The notes under the pieces are model-generated. The model searched no databases. It saw only the letters and a program-made list of their open reading frames with translations, and was not told the DNA's origin. 64,000 nucleotides of DNA. Source: Amycolatopsis balhimycina FH 1894. GTDB lineage: Bacteria > Actinomycetota > Actinomycetes > Mycobacteriales > Pseudonocardiaceae. The translations under genes and the position numbers were made by a program. This document shows, piece after piece, positions 25,991 to 34,963 of this stretch (the stretch's first letter is position 1; every line of letters starts with the position of its first letter). The stretch is taken from positions 9,623,508 to 9,687,507 of the forward strand of contig NZ_KB913037.1 in NCBI RefSeq assembly GCF_000384295.1. The letters run 5' to 3'.

Positions 25991-28900
25991 TCACGGATAC
26001 AGGTGATAAGTCACCCGAATTTGGTCGATCAGTTTCCCGGCGTCGGCTGCGCCGGTTGCCACCAGCTGTGGAACGGTCGCCAACGCGTCGAGAGAACCGT
26101 CCGTCGGCACGCGCCCCGAGGCGAAGAGCTGCAGCACGGTCGCGGCGAACCTCAGGTGAACGCGGCATTCCGCGCGCAGCGCGGCCAGCCGGTTGCCGTT
26201 CGGCAGTGCGGGACCGGCCGCCGTGAGCAGGTCGTTCGCCGTCCCGTGGGCGCAACCACGCAGGGTTTTCCGCAAGTCGGCTATATCCGGCCCCAGCCCA
26301 AGCTTGACGGCCTGCTCGTGCAGGTTTTCCAGGCGCTCGCGCAGGTCGTCTCCCACCAGCCGGTGGACCACCCGGTCGAGTGAAGGAGGGGGTTCGTTGT
26401 TGAGCAACGCGACCGCCCTCTTCGCCGTGCGGAGCAGTGAATGGGGCGCTCCGCCCGACAGGCAGTGGCACAACCACCGAAGCTCCGCCGGCAGTCCGCC
26501 GCCGTCCGGCTGCAGCAGCAGTTCGGACGACGCGAAGCTCCGGTCGGCCGGATGCCTGCCGGGGTCCAGGTTCCACGCGAGGCGGAACCTGTCGAGGGCC
26601 ACCGCCGCCACCATGGGGTGCAGGCCCATCTGCTGCTGAACGGAGGCGAGCGCGTCGAAGGAACCGGGATCTTCGGCGGTCGCACTCGCCACCCGGAGCT
26701 CCGTGCGGTCGAGATCGTTGTCGAACACCTGCAGAAGGGTCGCGGCGTAGCGGAGGTAGATGTGGGACTCCAGCCGGAGCCGGCCGAGGGGAGAGTCGTC
26801 GACGGTGGTCACCGCCGGCGCGTTGCGCAGCAACATCGCCGGGGTGGGATTCGCCGTGCAGGTGTGCATCATGCGGACGAAGGCGGCCACATCGGCACCC
26901 GCGCCGATCCGCGCCGCGGCCTCCTGCAGTGACGTCGCCTTGCGGCCGAGCTCGTCGACCACGAGCCGTTCGGTGACCTCGGCGAGCATGGGCATGGTGT
27001 CCGGACCGGACAGCTCGGCGATGTTCCGCGCCACGCGGATCAGCTCCCGGGGCAGACCGCCGGAGAGGCAGTGGCAGAGGTAGCGGAACGGCTCCGACAT
27101 CCCGGTGACCCGTTTGGACAGCATGTGGTCCGCGTCGCTGAGACTGAGGTGGTCGACGCGGACGATTTCGTCGAACGCGCTGTCGAAGGCGTCGCGGAAG
27201 GCCAGTCCCCGTCGTTCGAAAGCGGTCAGTGCCTCCTCGGACACGGAAACGACGAACTGGCAGCCCGGCACGCCGAAGACACCCTTGATCTCGTTGACGA
27301 ACCGCTGTGCGTCCTCGGCGGGTTCGACCTTGTCCAGCTCGTCGATGCCGATCACCACGCTGGGCCGGCCGTCCCTGGGCGCCAGCACCTCGGCCAGCTG
27401 CTGGATGAACCGCTGGAGCTGGCCGACGAGCTCCGGGTGGGTGAGCGGACGCTGCGAGACCTGCGTCGACCGCGTCCGGGAGAGGTCGATCTTGAGCGGC
27501 AGCGTGAGCTTGCCCGACCAGCCGGTGGTGAGCGTCTGGAGGAACCGGATCTGTGTCAGGTCCCGCCTGGCCAGATCCACCAGCAGATCCTGTTTCGAGC
27601 GCGCTTTCGTGCGGGTGAGCATGGACCGCAGCACCCGGAGCAACGACCATCCCCGGCGCCGCAGCTTGAGCCAGACGACGGCGAGGAGCGTGCCGGCGAT
27701 CCCTGCCGCGCCCAGGGAACCGAGCAGAAGGATCAGGAGCGCGGGCAGATCACCGGTGCTCCGCCTCGCCAGCAGCTCGCCGAACATCGTCTTGGGCGCG
27801 GACAGCCCGAGCGCGGCGATCGCCCACCCGGTCGCGGCGCAGAGCACCACGCCGGCCCAGAAGAGGAATCGCAGCACCAGCCAGATCTGCTTGCGCCGGT
27901 GTTCCCGGTCGAGCAGGAGACCCCAGTCGGGATGGACCCCCGTGCCGGGGCCGCCCCGGCCCAGCCCGCGGATCACCTTGAGGCACAGGGCACTGTGCAG
28001 GTGAAGCACGAAGTCCCGCGGTTCGTACCGGATGGGTGCGGGCACCTGGATCGCCACCCTGTCCAGTTCGTCTCGCACCCACCTGCCGATGAGCGTGGTC
28101 TTGCCCGAACCTCGCGGCCCGGCCAGGCCGAGTGCCCCGCTCCGGACGCGCCGTGCCGCCCGGTCGAACCGGCGCACCGACCCGGTGTCCACGACGAACT
28201 CGTCACCCGCGGCGTGGTTGAGCCCGGACTGGTCGGTGATGACGAGGCTGAACCACAAGACCGGTTGCAGTGCCTTGTTGAGCGCCAGCCGCGATGCCGG
28301 GCGTACCCCGAGTTCGACGACGTCACGCCGCCACCGCGCCTTCAGGCGTTCGCGCCGTTCGGACAACCGGGCCTGGTTCGATCGCTCCACCCCGAACTGC
28401 ACGCCCGCGGCGACCACGACCGCGACCACCGTGAGCGTTCCGACCACCCACGAGACGCTCACCGTGGCCACACCGCCGGTCGCGACTGCGGTGAGAGTGC
28501 CGGTCAGCAAATTCCTTCCCGTGTGTTTGTCGAGCAGGCTCTCGCTCAATGCCTGTAGGTCTTCGCCCAGCCGGCTCGAACACGTGGCCACGACGTCTTG
28601 CAGCAGCGCCGACGACGCGATCTCGGCCGCGAGTGCCCCGCGATCGAGGTTCATCCGCTTGATGGCGCGCTGGGCTTCGGTGGACTCCAGTTCCTCGCCG
28701 ATCAACTGTGGCAGCCACTCGCGCTCCAGCTCGAGCACGTCCGGATCGCTCTCCTCCGGTGGCTCGTCGACGGGCTCCCGGAACGGTTCCGGCTCGATCC
28801 CGGCCGGTGGAGTGACGACCTGAGGACCGAGACCCCAAGCCGTGCGAAACCCGGCGAGCTTGGCTGCCGCCCGCGCGGGGTCGGTGCCGAGCAAATTGCG

Positions 28901-29827
28901 CACGTGCCCCAGCGAGTCGAACGAACCCGCCCACTGTGTTTCGTTGACCGCCCGACGGAACCACTCGTCATCGACGTCGATGGTGAAGGCTTTGACGAGT
29001 GTTCCTTGAAGCGCCGCGGTCGGGGGGTTGTCCACACCGTGGAATTCCTTCCACAGGATTTCGTGGATGAACGAATCGCCGGAGGGGTCGACCGGTGCGG
29101 AGTCCACGGCGATGCGAGCCAGCTGTCTCAGGCGCCGCGGTACGCCACCGGCAACGCAGTGGAGAAAGCACAGGAGGCGAGGGGGAAGCCCGGGCACCGC
29201 GGTCTCGAGCAGCGCGACGGATTCGGAGAGAGCCAGGCCCTCGAGCCGGATCGTCCGGTCGACGTGCTCGGCCAATGTCTCCGCGGCGAGAGCGTCGGAC
29301 GCGGCGATCACCAGCTGGCAGTTCGGCACGCCCAGGACTTCGCGGATGTCCGTCAGGAAATCGGAGACGCGTTCGGGCGGGGCGACGTGATCGAGCTTGT
29401 CGATCAGAATACGCACCCGGCGGTCGCTGGCCACCAGCGTCGTGAACCGGCCGAGGGCGCCGGCGACCTGGGGTTGTGACAGGGTCTCAGGTGATCGGCG
29501 AATTTGTTTCACGTGCTTGGCCACAAGCTCGCGCAGTGGTGCTTCCCGCGGCAGCTCGTCCGGCGGTACGGCCGCACGCAGTGCCTCATACACGGCGTAA
29601 AGGAACTCGGTCGGGTCGTACCTGATCGGCGCACGCATCATGACCGTGACCGGCTTGTCGGTGCCGTCAACGTCGAAGTCACCTCGCGCGCAGGCAAGAA
29701 GCAGCGAGGTCTTGCCGACGCCGCGCGGCCCGATCAGGCCGATCGCTCCGGTCGGCTGGTCCCGCAGCGCTTCCGAGAACTTTTGGCTCAGGCTCTTCGG
29801 TAATGCGTCATGAAAATCTTGTGTCAT
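25991..29827 (-). CDS. double KAP-type P-loop NTPase with membrane insert
   Basis: 1278 aa. Two P-loop modules: the first has GPRGVGKTS (33-41) and VRILIDKLDHVAPPE; the second has GPRGSGKTT (about 571-579) and VVIGIDELDKVEPAED (about 826). Both are followed by related C-terminal repeats (FLHCVAGGVPRRLRQLAR, YLCHCLSGGLPRELIRVARN and WLCHCLSGGAPHSLLRTAKR). In the second module two hydrophobic segments (about 645-672 and 695-722) lie between Walker A and B, the mark of KAP NTPases; another hydrophobic stretch is near 445-480. The first module lacks the insert. The plasmid protein PifA, which excludes phage T7, is a KAP NTPase, so a membrane-linked defence role is plausible. A fused double KAP is unusual in my experience. 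Confidence 0.75.
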   Translation of the reverse strand: MTQDFHDALPKSLSQKFSEALRDQPTGAIGLIGPRGVGKTSLLLACARGDFDVDGTDKPVTVMMRAPIRYDPTEFLYAVYEALRAAVPPDELPREAPLRELVAKHVKQIRRSPETLSQPQVAGALGRFTTLVASDRRVRILIDKLDHVAPPERVSDFLTDIREVLGVPNCQLVIAASDALAAETLAEHVDRTIRLEGLALSESVALLETAVPGLPPRLLCFLHCVAGGVPRRLRQLARIAVDSAPVDPSGDSFIHEILWKEFHGVDNPPTAALQGTLVKAFTIDVDDEWFRRAVNETQWAGSFDSLGHVRNLLGTDPARAAAKLAGFRTAWGLGPQVVTPPAGIEPEPFREPVDEPPEESDPDVLELEREWLPQLIGEELESTEAQRAIKRMNLDRGALAAEIASSALLQDVVATCSSRLGEDLQALSESLLDKHTGRNLLTGTLTAVATGGVATVSVSWVVGTLTVVAVVVAAGVQFGVERSNQARLSERRERLKARWRRDVVELGVRPASRLALNKALQPVLWFSLVITDQSGLNHAAGDEFVVDTGSVRRFDRAARRVRSGALGLAGPRGSGKTTLIGRWVRDELDRVAIQVPAPIRYEPRDFVLHLHSALCLKVIRGLGRGGPGTGVHPDWGLLLDREHRRKQIWLVLRFLFWAGVVLCAATGWAIAALGLSAPKTMFGELLARRSTGDLPALLILLLGSLGAAGIAGTLLAVVWLKLRRRGWSLLRVLRSMLTRTKARSKQDLLVDLARRDLTQIRFLQTLTTGWSGKLTLPLKIDLSRTRSTQVSQRPLTHPELVGQLQRFIQQLAEVLAPRDGRPSVVIGIDELDKVEPAEDAQRFVNEIKGVFGVPGCQFVVSVSEEALTAFERRGLAFRDAFDSAFDEIVRVDHLSLSDADHMLSKRVTGMSEPFRYLCHCLSGGLPRELIRVARNIAELSGPDTMPMLAEVTERLVVDELGRKATSLQEAAARIGAGADVAAFVRMMHTCTANPTPAMLLRNAPAVTTVDDSPLGRLRLESHIYLRYAATLLQVFDNDLDRTELRVASATAEDPGSFDALASVQQQMGLHPMVAAVALDRFRLAWNLDPGRHPADRSFASSELLLQPDGGGLPAELRWLCHCLSGGAPHSLLRTAKRAVALLNNEPPPSLDRVVHRLVGDDLRERLENLHEQAVKLGLGPDIADLRKTLRGCAHGTANDLLTAAGPALPNGNRLAALRAECRVHLRFAATVLQLFASGRVPTDGSLDALATVPQLVATGAADAGKLIDQIRVTYHLYP

Positions 29828-29945
29828 GGATATCGCCGACCTCGCTCAACTTTCCTCGTGCCGTCGATGCGGTCAGTTCGTTTTCTGCTCCGCACCGGAT
29901 ACGACGCGAGGGGTGTTCATGGAGTCGGCGTATCCTCAGAAGTTA

Positions 29946-30300
29946 TTACGCTCCGTGCTCGAACGGGGTCGACGGTTCACCCTTCCGGCCTACGCGGCCC
30001 GGCAACGAGCAGCTCGCCGCAGTGACGCCGCTACTTGCGAGCTGGCTGGCAGGTGGCGACCCCGAGCACCGTCTGACTGGGCGAAAGGGGGCGGTCAGTG
30101 ATTGGGTGAGGGCTTCGAAGCCGCACCGGAGCATCTCCGCCTCGTAGCGCGCGACGGCGTCGAGGAGCGGCGCGCCGTCGCGGACTGTCACGAGGGCGTC
30201 CCGCAGCGTCCGGTATCCCGCAGCGCGGTGTTCCGCCTTCGGCCCGGCCGAGGGACATGGTGTGGATCGCGTCCCGAGCAGGGTCACGGTGGTGGCCAGC
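29946..30300 (-). pseudogene. fragment of an FAD-dependent monooxygenase
   Basis: On the reverse strand, codons in one frame read YRTLRDALVTVRDGAPLLDA and VARYEAEMLRCGFEALTQSL, the C-terminal helices of PheA/TfdB-type flavin monooxygenases. In a second frame just before it, DAIHTMSLGRAEGGTP is a degraded form of the FAD 'GDAxHxMxPxRGEGAN' motif. The frame break and the absence of a Rossmann N-terminus show that only a decayed 3' part remains. Confidence 0.55.
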
Positions 30301-30379
30301 CACGGCTCGACCGGGCTGGGCCAAGCGCGGGGTGGGCAGCGGGTGCAGGCATAGCCAGGCACGTGACTCGTCATATGCC

Positions 30380-31001
30380 GGGCGACGTCGTGGCGGGCGG
30401 GTTGGAGGCGATGATGGCCCTTGAGGACCAGGTCGATGCCGGTTTGGAACTGCCGGCGGTCGTCGTGCTCGCGTATCTGCTCGGCGATAGCCTCGACGAA
30501 CGGGTATTCTCGGGGTTGAGGTCCTGTCATACCCTGGCTGCGGCATCGAGGAACTCGGCGCGTTCGGCTTCGTTCTCCGGCGTCCCGTAGGCGTCCCGTA
30601 GGCGTCCCGTAGGCGTCCCGTAGGCGTCCCGTAGGCGTCCCGTAGGCGTCCCGTAGGCGTCCCGTAGGCGTCCCGGGGAGGCCTGGGCGTTTGGGTGGTG
30701 GTGCCGAGGATGTAGTGGACCAAGGTCGAGGTCGTAGCGAACCAGTCGCTTTGCGGCACGTCGAGCGCGCGCATCGGTCGGCCGATATTCTCGAAGACCC
30801 GTAGTGTCACCGGTCCCCAGGGGTTGCGGGTGATCTGCACGGCGAACTGGGCGGCGAGCCAAGGGTGTTAGGTGACCGCGTCGAACAGGCCGAGCGCCGT
30901 GCGCGGACTTTGCCCTCAGCCGTATCTGCGGCCCCCGGGCTCGTCGTGGGCGTCGATAGCGCGGCCAGGGCGTCGGCGATGACGGTGTCGGTCGCGTGCA
31001 C
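30380..31001 (-). pseudogene. TetR-family regulator remnant with internal 11-bp repeat
   Basis: Pieces of a TetR C-terminal domain appear in three frames: TDTVIADALAALSTPTT (from 31001), AQFAVQITRNPWGPVTLRVF continuing to YILGTTTQTP (near 30840-30690), and, after the tandem repeat, ENEAERAEFLDAAARV then EYPFVEAIAEQIREHDDRRQ (to about 30450). A stop lies in the first join (VT*HPW). The DNA-binding N-terminus is missing. The repeat at 30580-30675 changes the frame between the second and third pieces. The gene is therefore inactive at present. Confidence 0.6.
30580..30675. repeat. 11-bp tandem repeat (8 full copies plus 8 bases)
   Basis: The unit GCGTCCCGTAG repeats without a single mismatch from 30580 to 30667 (eight copies) and ends with eight bases of a ninth. 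Eleven is not a multiple of three, so every gain or loss of a copy changes the reading frame of the TetR gene that contains it. Read in the reverse strand, three units encode GRLRDAYGTPT. Perfect identity between copies implies recent slippage. Confidence 0.95.
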
Positions 31002-31004
31002 TGA

Positions 31005-31916
31005 TCACTGCGAACTCTGCCGCCAGGGCGCCTGCTTGTCGGCGAGGGTGTCGAGCATCAGCTGGCACCACGTGAAAGCGGCGTTTACGGCGAGGTGCGC
31101 GTGCCGGGCGCTCAGCCCCGTACGAGGTCCTGCCACACCGTGCCCGGTCCCGTGGCGGTTTCGCAGCTCGGCCACGCCGATCGCGACACCGGTGACCGAG
31201 CCCAGGATCTTCTTCACCGCGTCGCTGCCGTCGGGCCCCGGCGTGTGCGTGCTCGGGTGAAGTCCTAGGGCGGTCTGCGTGTCCTTCACGAGAGCCGGAA
31301 CATCGGCTTTGTCGTCGACGGGGAGCCCCAGCTCGGTCAGCACTACCTTGGCGGTGCTCTCGACGAGCTCTTTTGCGCTGCCGATCACCTGCGCAGGATC
31401 GGTCACAATCGCGCGCTGGATCCGCTGGAGGTGCTCGAGGATCGCGGAGGTGTCCTTGAGCTCGGCGAGCGACTCGGCCGGCAGCCGGGCATCCAAGGGA
31501 CGTGCGTCGATCTCTACGAGCTTGGCTCGCGTCGGCTCGAAGATCTCCTCGAGGATGTCCCGCCGCGCTTGCCAAGAGTTGTGCCCGTCGTTCTTCAGCC
31601 AGTAGCTGCGGAACCGAGTGAAGTTCCGGAACGGAACTTGAAGTGGGACGCCTGCGCGCGTCGTCACCGCGGCCAACGTATTGATTGCCAGCTCGATCTG
31701 CGGGTCGACCAGACTTTGGCTTCCGTCTGTGCCGTAGCGGCTCAGCTGGTCGTGAACCAGGTCGAGAAGCCCGATGGCCGCCGACACGTCGGTGACGCCG
31801 TCAAGGGGACCGGTCCGTAGCGCCTTGAGCAAGTCTTCGTCGAGAACGGGCGGGATGAATTCGCCTTCGATGTCGAAGCCGGGCTCTGGCTCAAGGAGGA
31901 AATCCGCCGCCCTCAT
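31005..31916 (-). CDS. abortive-infection family protein (Abi_C domain)
   Basis: About 303 aa from ATG 31916 (MRAADFLLEPEPGFDIEGEF...); the frame is open to 31997, and GTG 31925 is an alternative. The C-terminal half carries the Abi_C pattern: AQVIGSAKELVESTAKVVL, a linker, then GVAELRNRHGTGHG and a helix ending MLDTLADKQ. Abi_C proteins are linked to phage abortive infection in other bacteria and often consist of a variable N-terminus plus this RNase-like (HEPN-resembling) C-terminus. The RN...H set in LRNRHGTGHG would be the active or structural core. It is transcribed away from the TetR remnant, with no partner gene evident. Confidence 0.7.
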   Translation of the reverse strand: MRAADFLLEPEPGFDIEGEFIPPVLDEDLLKALRTGPLDGVTDVSAAIGLLDLVHDQLSRYGTDGSQSLVDPQIELAINTLAAVTTRAGVPLQVPFRNFTRFRSYWLKNDGHNSWQARRDILEEIFEPTRAKLVEIDARPLDARLPAESLAELKDTSAILEHLQRIQRAIVTDPAQVIGSAKELVESTAKVVLTELGLPVDDKADVPALVKDTQTALGLHPSTHTPGPDGSDAVKKILGSVTGVAIGVAELRNRHGTGHGVAGPRTGLSARHAHLAVNAAFTWCQLMLDTLADKQAPWRQSSQ

Positions 31917-32062
31917 CGTCCTCACCGTCCACAATGTTGCGCTTTGAGCTCCCCATTGAACTCCATGGATCCGGCGTACGCGAGCGAAATACAGCACCGC
32001 CGGGGCCCGTCGTCCAAGCCGGGGGAGGAGCGGGACAGCGGCGTGGCTGCAGTGTCGTCCGG

Positions 32063-32578
32063 CTAGATGATCGCCGGGTTGGTGCCGTGCTGGAGGTGGA
32101 GCGGGGTCTGCTTGCCGGTGCGGGCGTGGTGGGCGCAGGCGGCGACGCGGCGGGCGAGGCGGGGCACCATGATGCCGGGGAGCTCGTCGGGGTGGGCGAA
32201 CCGGCTGTCGCCGATTTCGTGGTCGACGTAGCGGATCGAGCTCAGCTGGGTGGGTGTGAGGACGCCGCCGTAGTAAAGGAAGGCGATCATCGGGGCGTGG
32301 TCGGGGCCTTCGGGGACGGAGTCGATGCCGAGGATCCGGTCGACGGTGATGTCGAGGCCGAGTTCTTCGGCGATCTCCCGGCGTGCGGTCGCGACGGGTG
32401 TTTCCCCGGCGCGTGCTTCGGTGACCCCGCCGGGGATCTCCCAGAGCGTGCGGCCGTTCGGCTTCACGATGAGGACGCGTTCGTGGTCGGGGGTGTCGAA
32501 GAAGAGCACGCCGGCCGAGGGGATGGCCATCGGGTACTTCTCGAAGAACTCCCGCTGTGTCGCGGTGGGCGTCGTCAC
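32063..32578 (-). CDS. Nudix hydrolase
   Basis: 171 aa from GTG/ATG at 32578 (MTTPTATQREFFEKYPM...). The Nudix box is present in a slightly extended form: WEIPGGVTEARAGE followed by ATARREIAEELGL, giving the metal-binding REIAEE. The rest (RVLIVKPNGRTLWEIPGG) is typical of small actinobacterial Nudix enzymes that hydrolyse nucleoside diphosphate derivatives (oxidised nucleotides, ADP-ribose or sugar nucleotides); the substrate cannot be told. It lies 49 bp downstream of the acyltransferase gene on the same strand and may be co-transcribed with it. Confidence 0.85.
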   Translation of the reverse strand: MTTPTATQREFFEKYPMAIPSAGVLFFDTPDHERVLIVKPNGRTLWEIPGGVTEARAGETPVATARREIAEELGLDITVDRILGIDSVPEGPDHAPMIAFLYYGGVLTPTQLSSIRYVDHEIGDSRFAHPDELPGIMVPRLARRVAACAHHARTGKQTPLHLQHGTNPAII

Positions 32579-32627
32579 GGAGAGCAGGCTAGCTCGCAGG
32601 GTTCGTCACTGTCCGCTTGCCTTCTCG

Positions 32628-33482
32628 TTACATTGAGTGGGTGTCTCGCTGGTAGCGGGTGCCGCAATGACGGCAGGTGTCGTCGGTGAGGCGGTGGCCG
32701 CAGCGGCAAGCCCAGCCGATCTGGCGGCAGGGATTGCCGGCGACCAGGGCGTGCGGTGGGACGTCGTGGTCGACGACCGCTCCGGCGGCGACCAGTGCGT
32801 GGGCGCCGATCCGGACGCCAGGGAGCAGGATGGCGCCGGCGCCGATGGTGGCGCCCCGACAGACCGTCACCGGGCGGGCCGTCCAGTCCGCTGGTGTCTG
32901 CGGGCCTCCTGCCGGGGTGACGGCGCGCGGTGCCGGATCCTCCAGGATGAGGACGGCGGGCGCGAGCATGACGTCGTCGTGGATGTCCGCGCCGAACACC
33001 TGGACCAGGTTCTGCATCTTGACCCGGTTGCCGACCCGGGTTCCAGTGCCAAGGTGGACGCCGGTGCCCAGTGTGCACTCCTCGCCGACTTCGACGCCGT
33101 CGGCAAGGTGGACGCGGTGCCAGACCCGGCTTCCGAGCCCGACGTGAGCGCCCTCGCCGAGTTCGGTGCTGGGGTGCACGACCGCCGGCGGCAGTCGGCG
33201 AGGTGCCTCGCGTGGGGCAGGGATTCGGTCGGCGACGATCTGCGACTGGCTTTCGGCCGGTGGGTGGGTGCCGAGGACTGCGGTGAGGTCGCCGAGTTGG
33301 TGGACGTCCGCCAGTACGGCGTCGGGGATGACGACGCCGTAGGCCGATTCGAGCGCGGTGGCGAGCCGGATCCGATCGAGCGAATCGAAGCCGATTTCGT
33401 CCAAAGTGGATGTCAGGGTGAGGGATACGGCCGTTGGGCGCAGCGCGGTGACGATCTCGATCAGGGGAGCAGGCAAGGTCAT
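32628..33482 (-). CDS. ACP-fused hexapeptide-repeat acyltransferase with zinc ribbon
   Basis: 284 aa from ATG 33482, which overlaps the stop of the oxidase (ATGA) and has GGAGGAG upstream; the frame is open further but the upstream part is not protein-like. Residues 1-75 are an acyl-carrier domain with the phosphopantetheine site EIGFDSLDRIRLA. Residues about 105-255 are a left-handed beta helix (EGAHVGLGSRVWHRVHLADG, RVGNRVKMQNLVQVFG, GATIGAGAILLPGVRIGAHA), with a WbbJ-like His. The C-terminus is a zinc ribbon (CRCGHRL...CRHCGTRY). I infer that the carrier domain holds an acyl group which the helix transfers to an amino or hydroxyl acceptor, probably in a small metabolite pathway with the adjacent oxidase. 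Confidence 0.8.
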   Translation of the reverse strand: MTLPAPLIEIVTALRPTAVSLTLTSTLDEIGFDSLDRIRLATALESAYGVVIPDAVLADVHQLGDLTAVLGTHPPAESQSQIVADRIPAPREAPRRLPPAVVHPSTELGEGAHVGLGSRVWHRVHLADGVEVGEECTLGTGVHLGTGTRVGNRVKMQNLVQVFGADIHDDVMLAPAVLILEDPAPRAVTPAGGPQTPADWTARPVTVCRGATIGAGAILLPGVRIGAHALVAAGAVVDHDVPPHALVAGNPCRQIGWACRCGHRLTDDTCRHCGTRYQRDTHSM

Positions 33483-34876
33483 CGGCTCCTCCGCCCGGCG
33501 ACGTCCAGCAGAAGCGGCAGGACTTCCTCGACTGGGGCGGAGGCAGCGAGCCGCTGCACCGCGGGGTCGGCCAGCTGCTGAGCCAGCGCAGCGCACAGAT
33601 GCCCACCGAGTGCTGCGGCAGTGCCAGCGGGCAGGCGCCCGCCGGGTTGGCAGATGAATTCCGCCAAGGCGGGACCGTGCGCGGCGAGCAGCTCGGTCAG
33701 ACCGGGCGTCTGGATTGATCGCCGCGGCGAGTACGGGTGATCGAGCAGGGCGCCTGGGTGGTCGACCTCGCGCTGGATGAGGCGCGCTACGTGTGGTGCG
33801 AGAAGCATCCCGCAGCGGTAGGTGGCCGTCGCGAGGAGCACCTTCGGGTGCGCGGTCCGGCCGACCAGGGGGAGATGGTCGGTCGTGTAGGGCCGGTAGC
33901 CGACCCGGGCCTTACGGATCTGGGCGTGCCGCAGGTCGGCGTTGAGTTCGTGGATGCCGTCGTGGAGCAGAGTCGCGATCTCGTCGACGCTGGGGCAGCG
34001 GTCCAGGACCGGGTGGGTGCTGAGCCGGTTGGTGGCGCCCAGGTACAGGCTGCCGTCGGTGCGGGTGACCAGGTGGGCGCCGCAGGCGAACCCGCGGTTC
34101 GGCGTCCGGATCGGCGAGGCGACCGGGGCCGGGGCGGCGTCGAGGACGATGCTGACGCCGCGTCCGGCCAGCACTGGCGGGGTGCCGAGTTCGAGTCCCG
34201 GGCTGTGGCGCAACAGCGCCGGGATCTGGACGCCGGCGGCGAGCACCACCTGCTCGGCGGTGACCGTCGTGTCGGCGGCGGTGGCGACCCGCATCGCCGA
34301 TCCAGCTTCGGTGACCGTGACGGCGTCGGTATCGAGCCAGCAGATCCGCGGATGTGCGAGCACCGCTGCCGTGGCCGAGCCGGTCAAGGCCTCGGCGTCG
34401 ACGCCGGCTTCGCCGGGCAGCCACAGCGCTTCGAACACCGTCTCGGAGGCCAGCCCGGGAACGTCGCCAGGGGAGTGCAGCTCGCCGGGGACGCCTGCGT
34501 CGGCGGCCGCGTCGGCGATCGCGGCGAGTTCGGCCCGGTCGGTGGGCGTGCTGGCGGTGACCCACACGCCCGGGGTGAGTGTCACTGGCTGGCCGCCGGC
34601 TTCGGCGAGCTGGTCCAGCCAGGCCTCGTAGCCGACGCGGGCGGCGACTCGTTCGGCCACTTCGATGGCGACCCGCTTCGGTGGGTGTGCGGCCTCGACC
34701 TCGGAGAACACAGTCAGCATCGCTCCCGCTGCCCGGCTCGCCTGCCCGAGGTGCAGGCCGGCGCATGGCCCGATCAGTGCCACCGAGGTTCCGCTCTGTG
34801 CCAGCTCCAGTGCGCAGGCCAGCCCGATGATCCCTGCGCCGACGATTACGACGTCCGCTGTCCGTGTCGTCTCCAC
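33479..34876 (-). CDS. FAD-dependent amine/glycine oxidase-like (DAO family)
   Basis: 465 aa from GTG 34876, preceded by AAGGAGG. The FAD-binding Rossmann start is TADVVIVGAGIIGLACALEL, and the DAO family second half is visible in GYRPYTTDHLPLVGRTAHPK and LATATYRCGMLLAPHVARLI. This is the layout of ThiO-like glycine oxidases and related amino-acid oxidases that make an imine from an amine. It is divergent from the XRE regulator across 175 bp with a palindrome array, and translationally coupled to the ACP-acyltransferase. The pair suggests oxidation of an amino acid followed by acylation; substrate unknown. Confidence 0.78.
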   Translation of the reverse strand: METTRTADVVIVGAGIIGLACALELAQSGTSVALIGPCAGLHLGQASRAAGAMLTVFSEVEAAHPPKRVAIEVAERVAARVGYEAWLDQLAEAGGQPVTLTPGVWVTASTPTDRAELAAIADAAADAGVPGELHSPGDVPGLASETVFEALWLPGEAGVDAEALTGSATAAVLAHPRICWLDTDAVTVTEAGSAMRVATAADTTVTAEQVVLAAGVQIPALLRHSPGLELGTPPVLAGRGVSIVLDAAPAPVASPIRTPNRGFACGAHLVTRTDGSLYLGATNRLSTHPVLDRCPSVDEIATLLHDGIHELNADLRHAQIRKARVGYRPYTTDHLPLVGRTAHPKVLLATATYRCGMLLAPHVARLIQREVDHPGALLDHPYSPRRSIQTPGLTELLAAHGPALAEFICQPGGRLPAGTAAALGGHLCAALAQQLADPAVQRLAASAPVEEVLPLLLDVAGRRSR

Positions 34877-34963
34877 CGGGCCTCCTTGCCTCGCCGGGCA
34901 GGCGCGGTGCCGGCCCTGGTGCGATCGAGAAAACCGCGTCGCCGGCCGGTCCGGGCGTCCGTC

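Noticed and set aside
25971..28558. Long open frames on both strands (559 aa reverse, 495 aa forward) within the KAP gene
   Set aside because: Out-of-frame shadows of a gene with two clear P-loop modules; their composition is typical of GC-rich antisense frames.
30580..30675. CRISPR-like look of the 11-bp repeat cluster
   Set aside because: Units are contiguous with no spacers and are far too short for CRISPR repeats; it is a simple tandem repeat.
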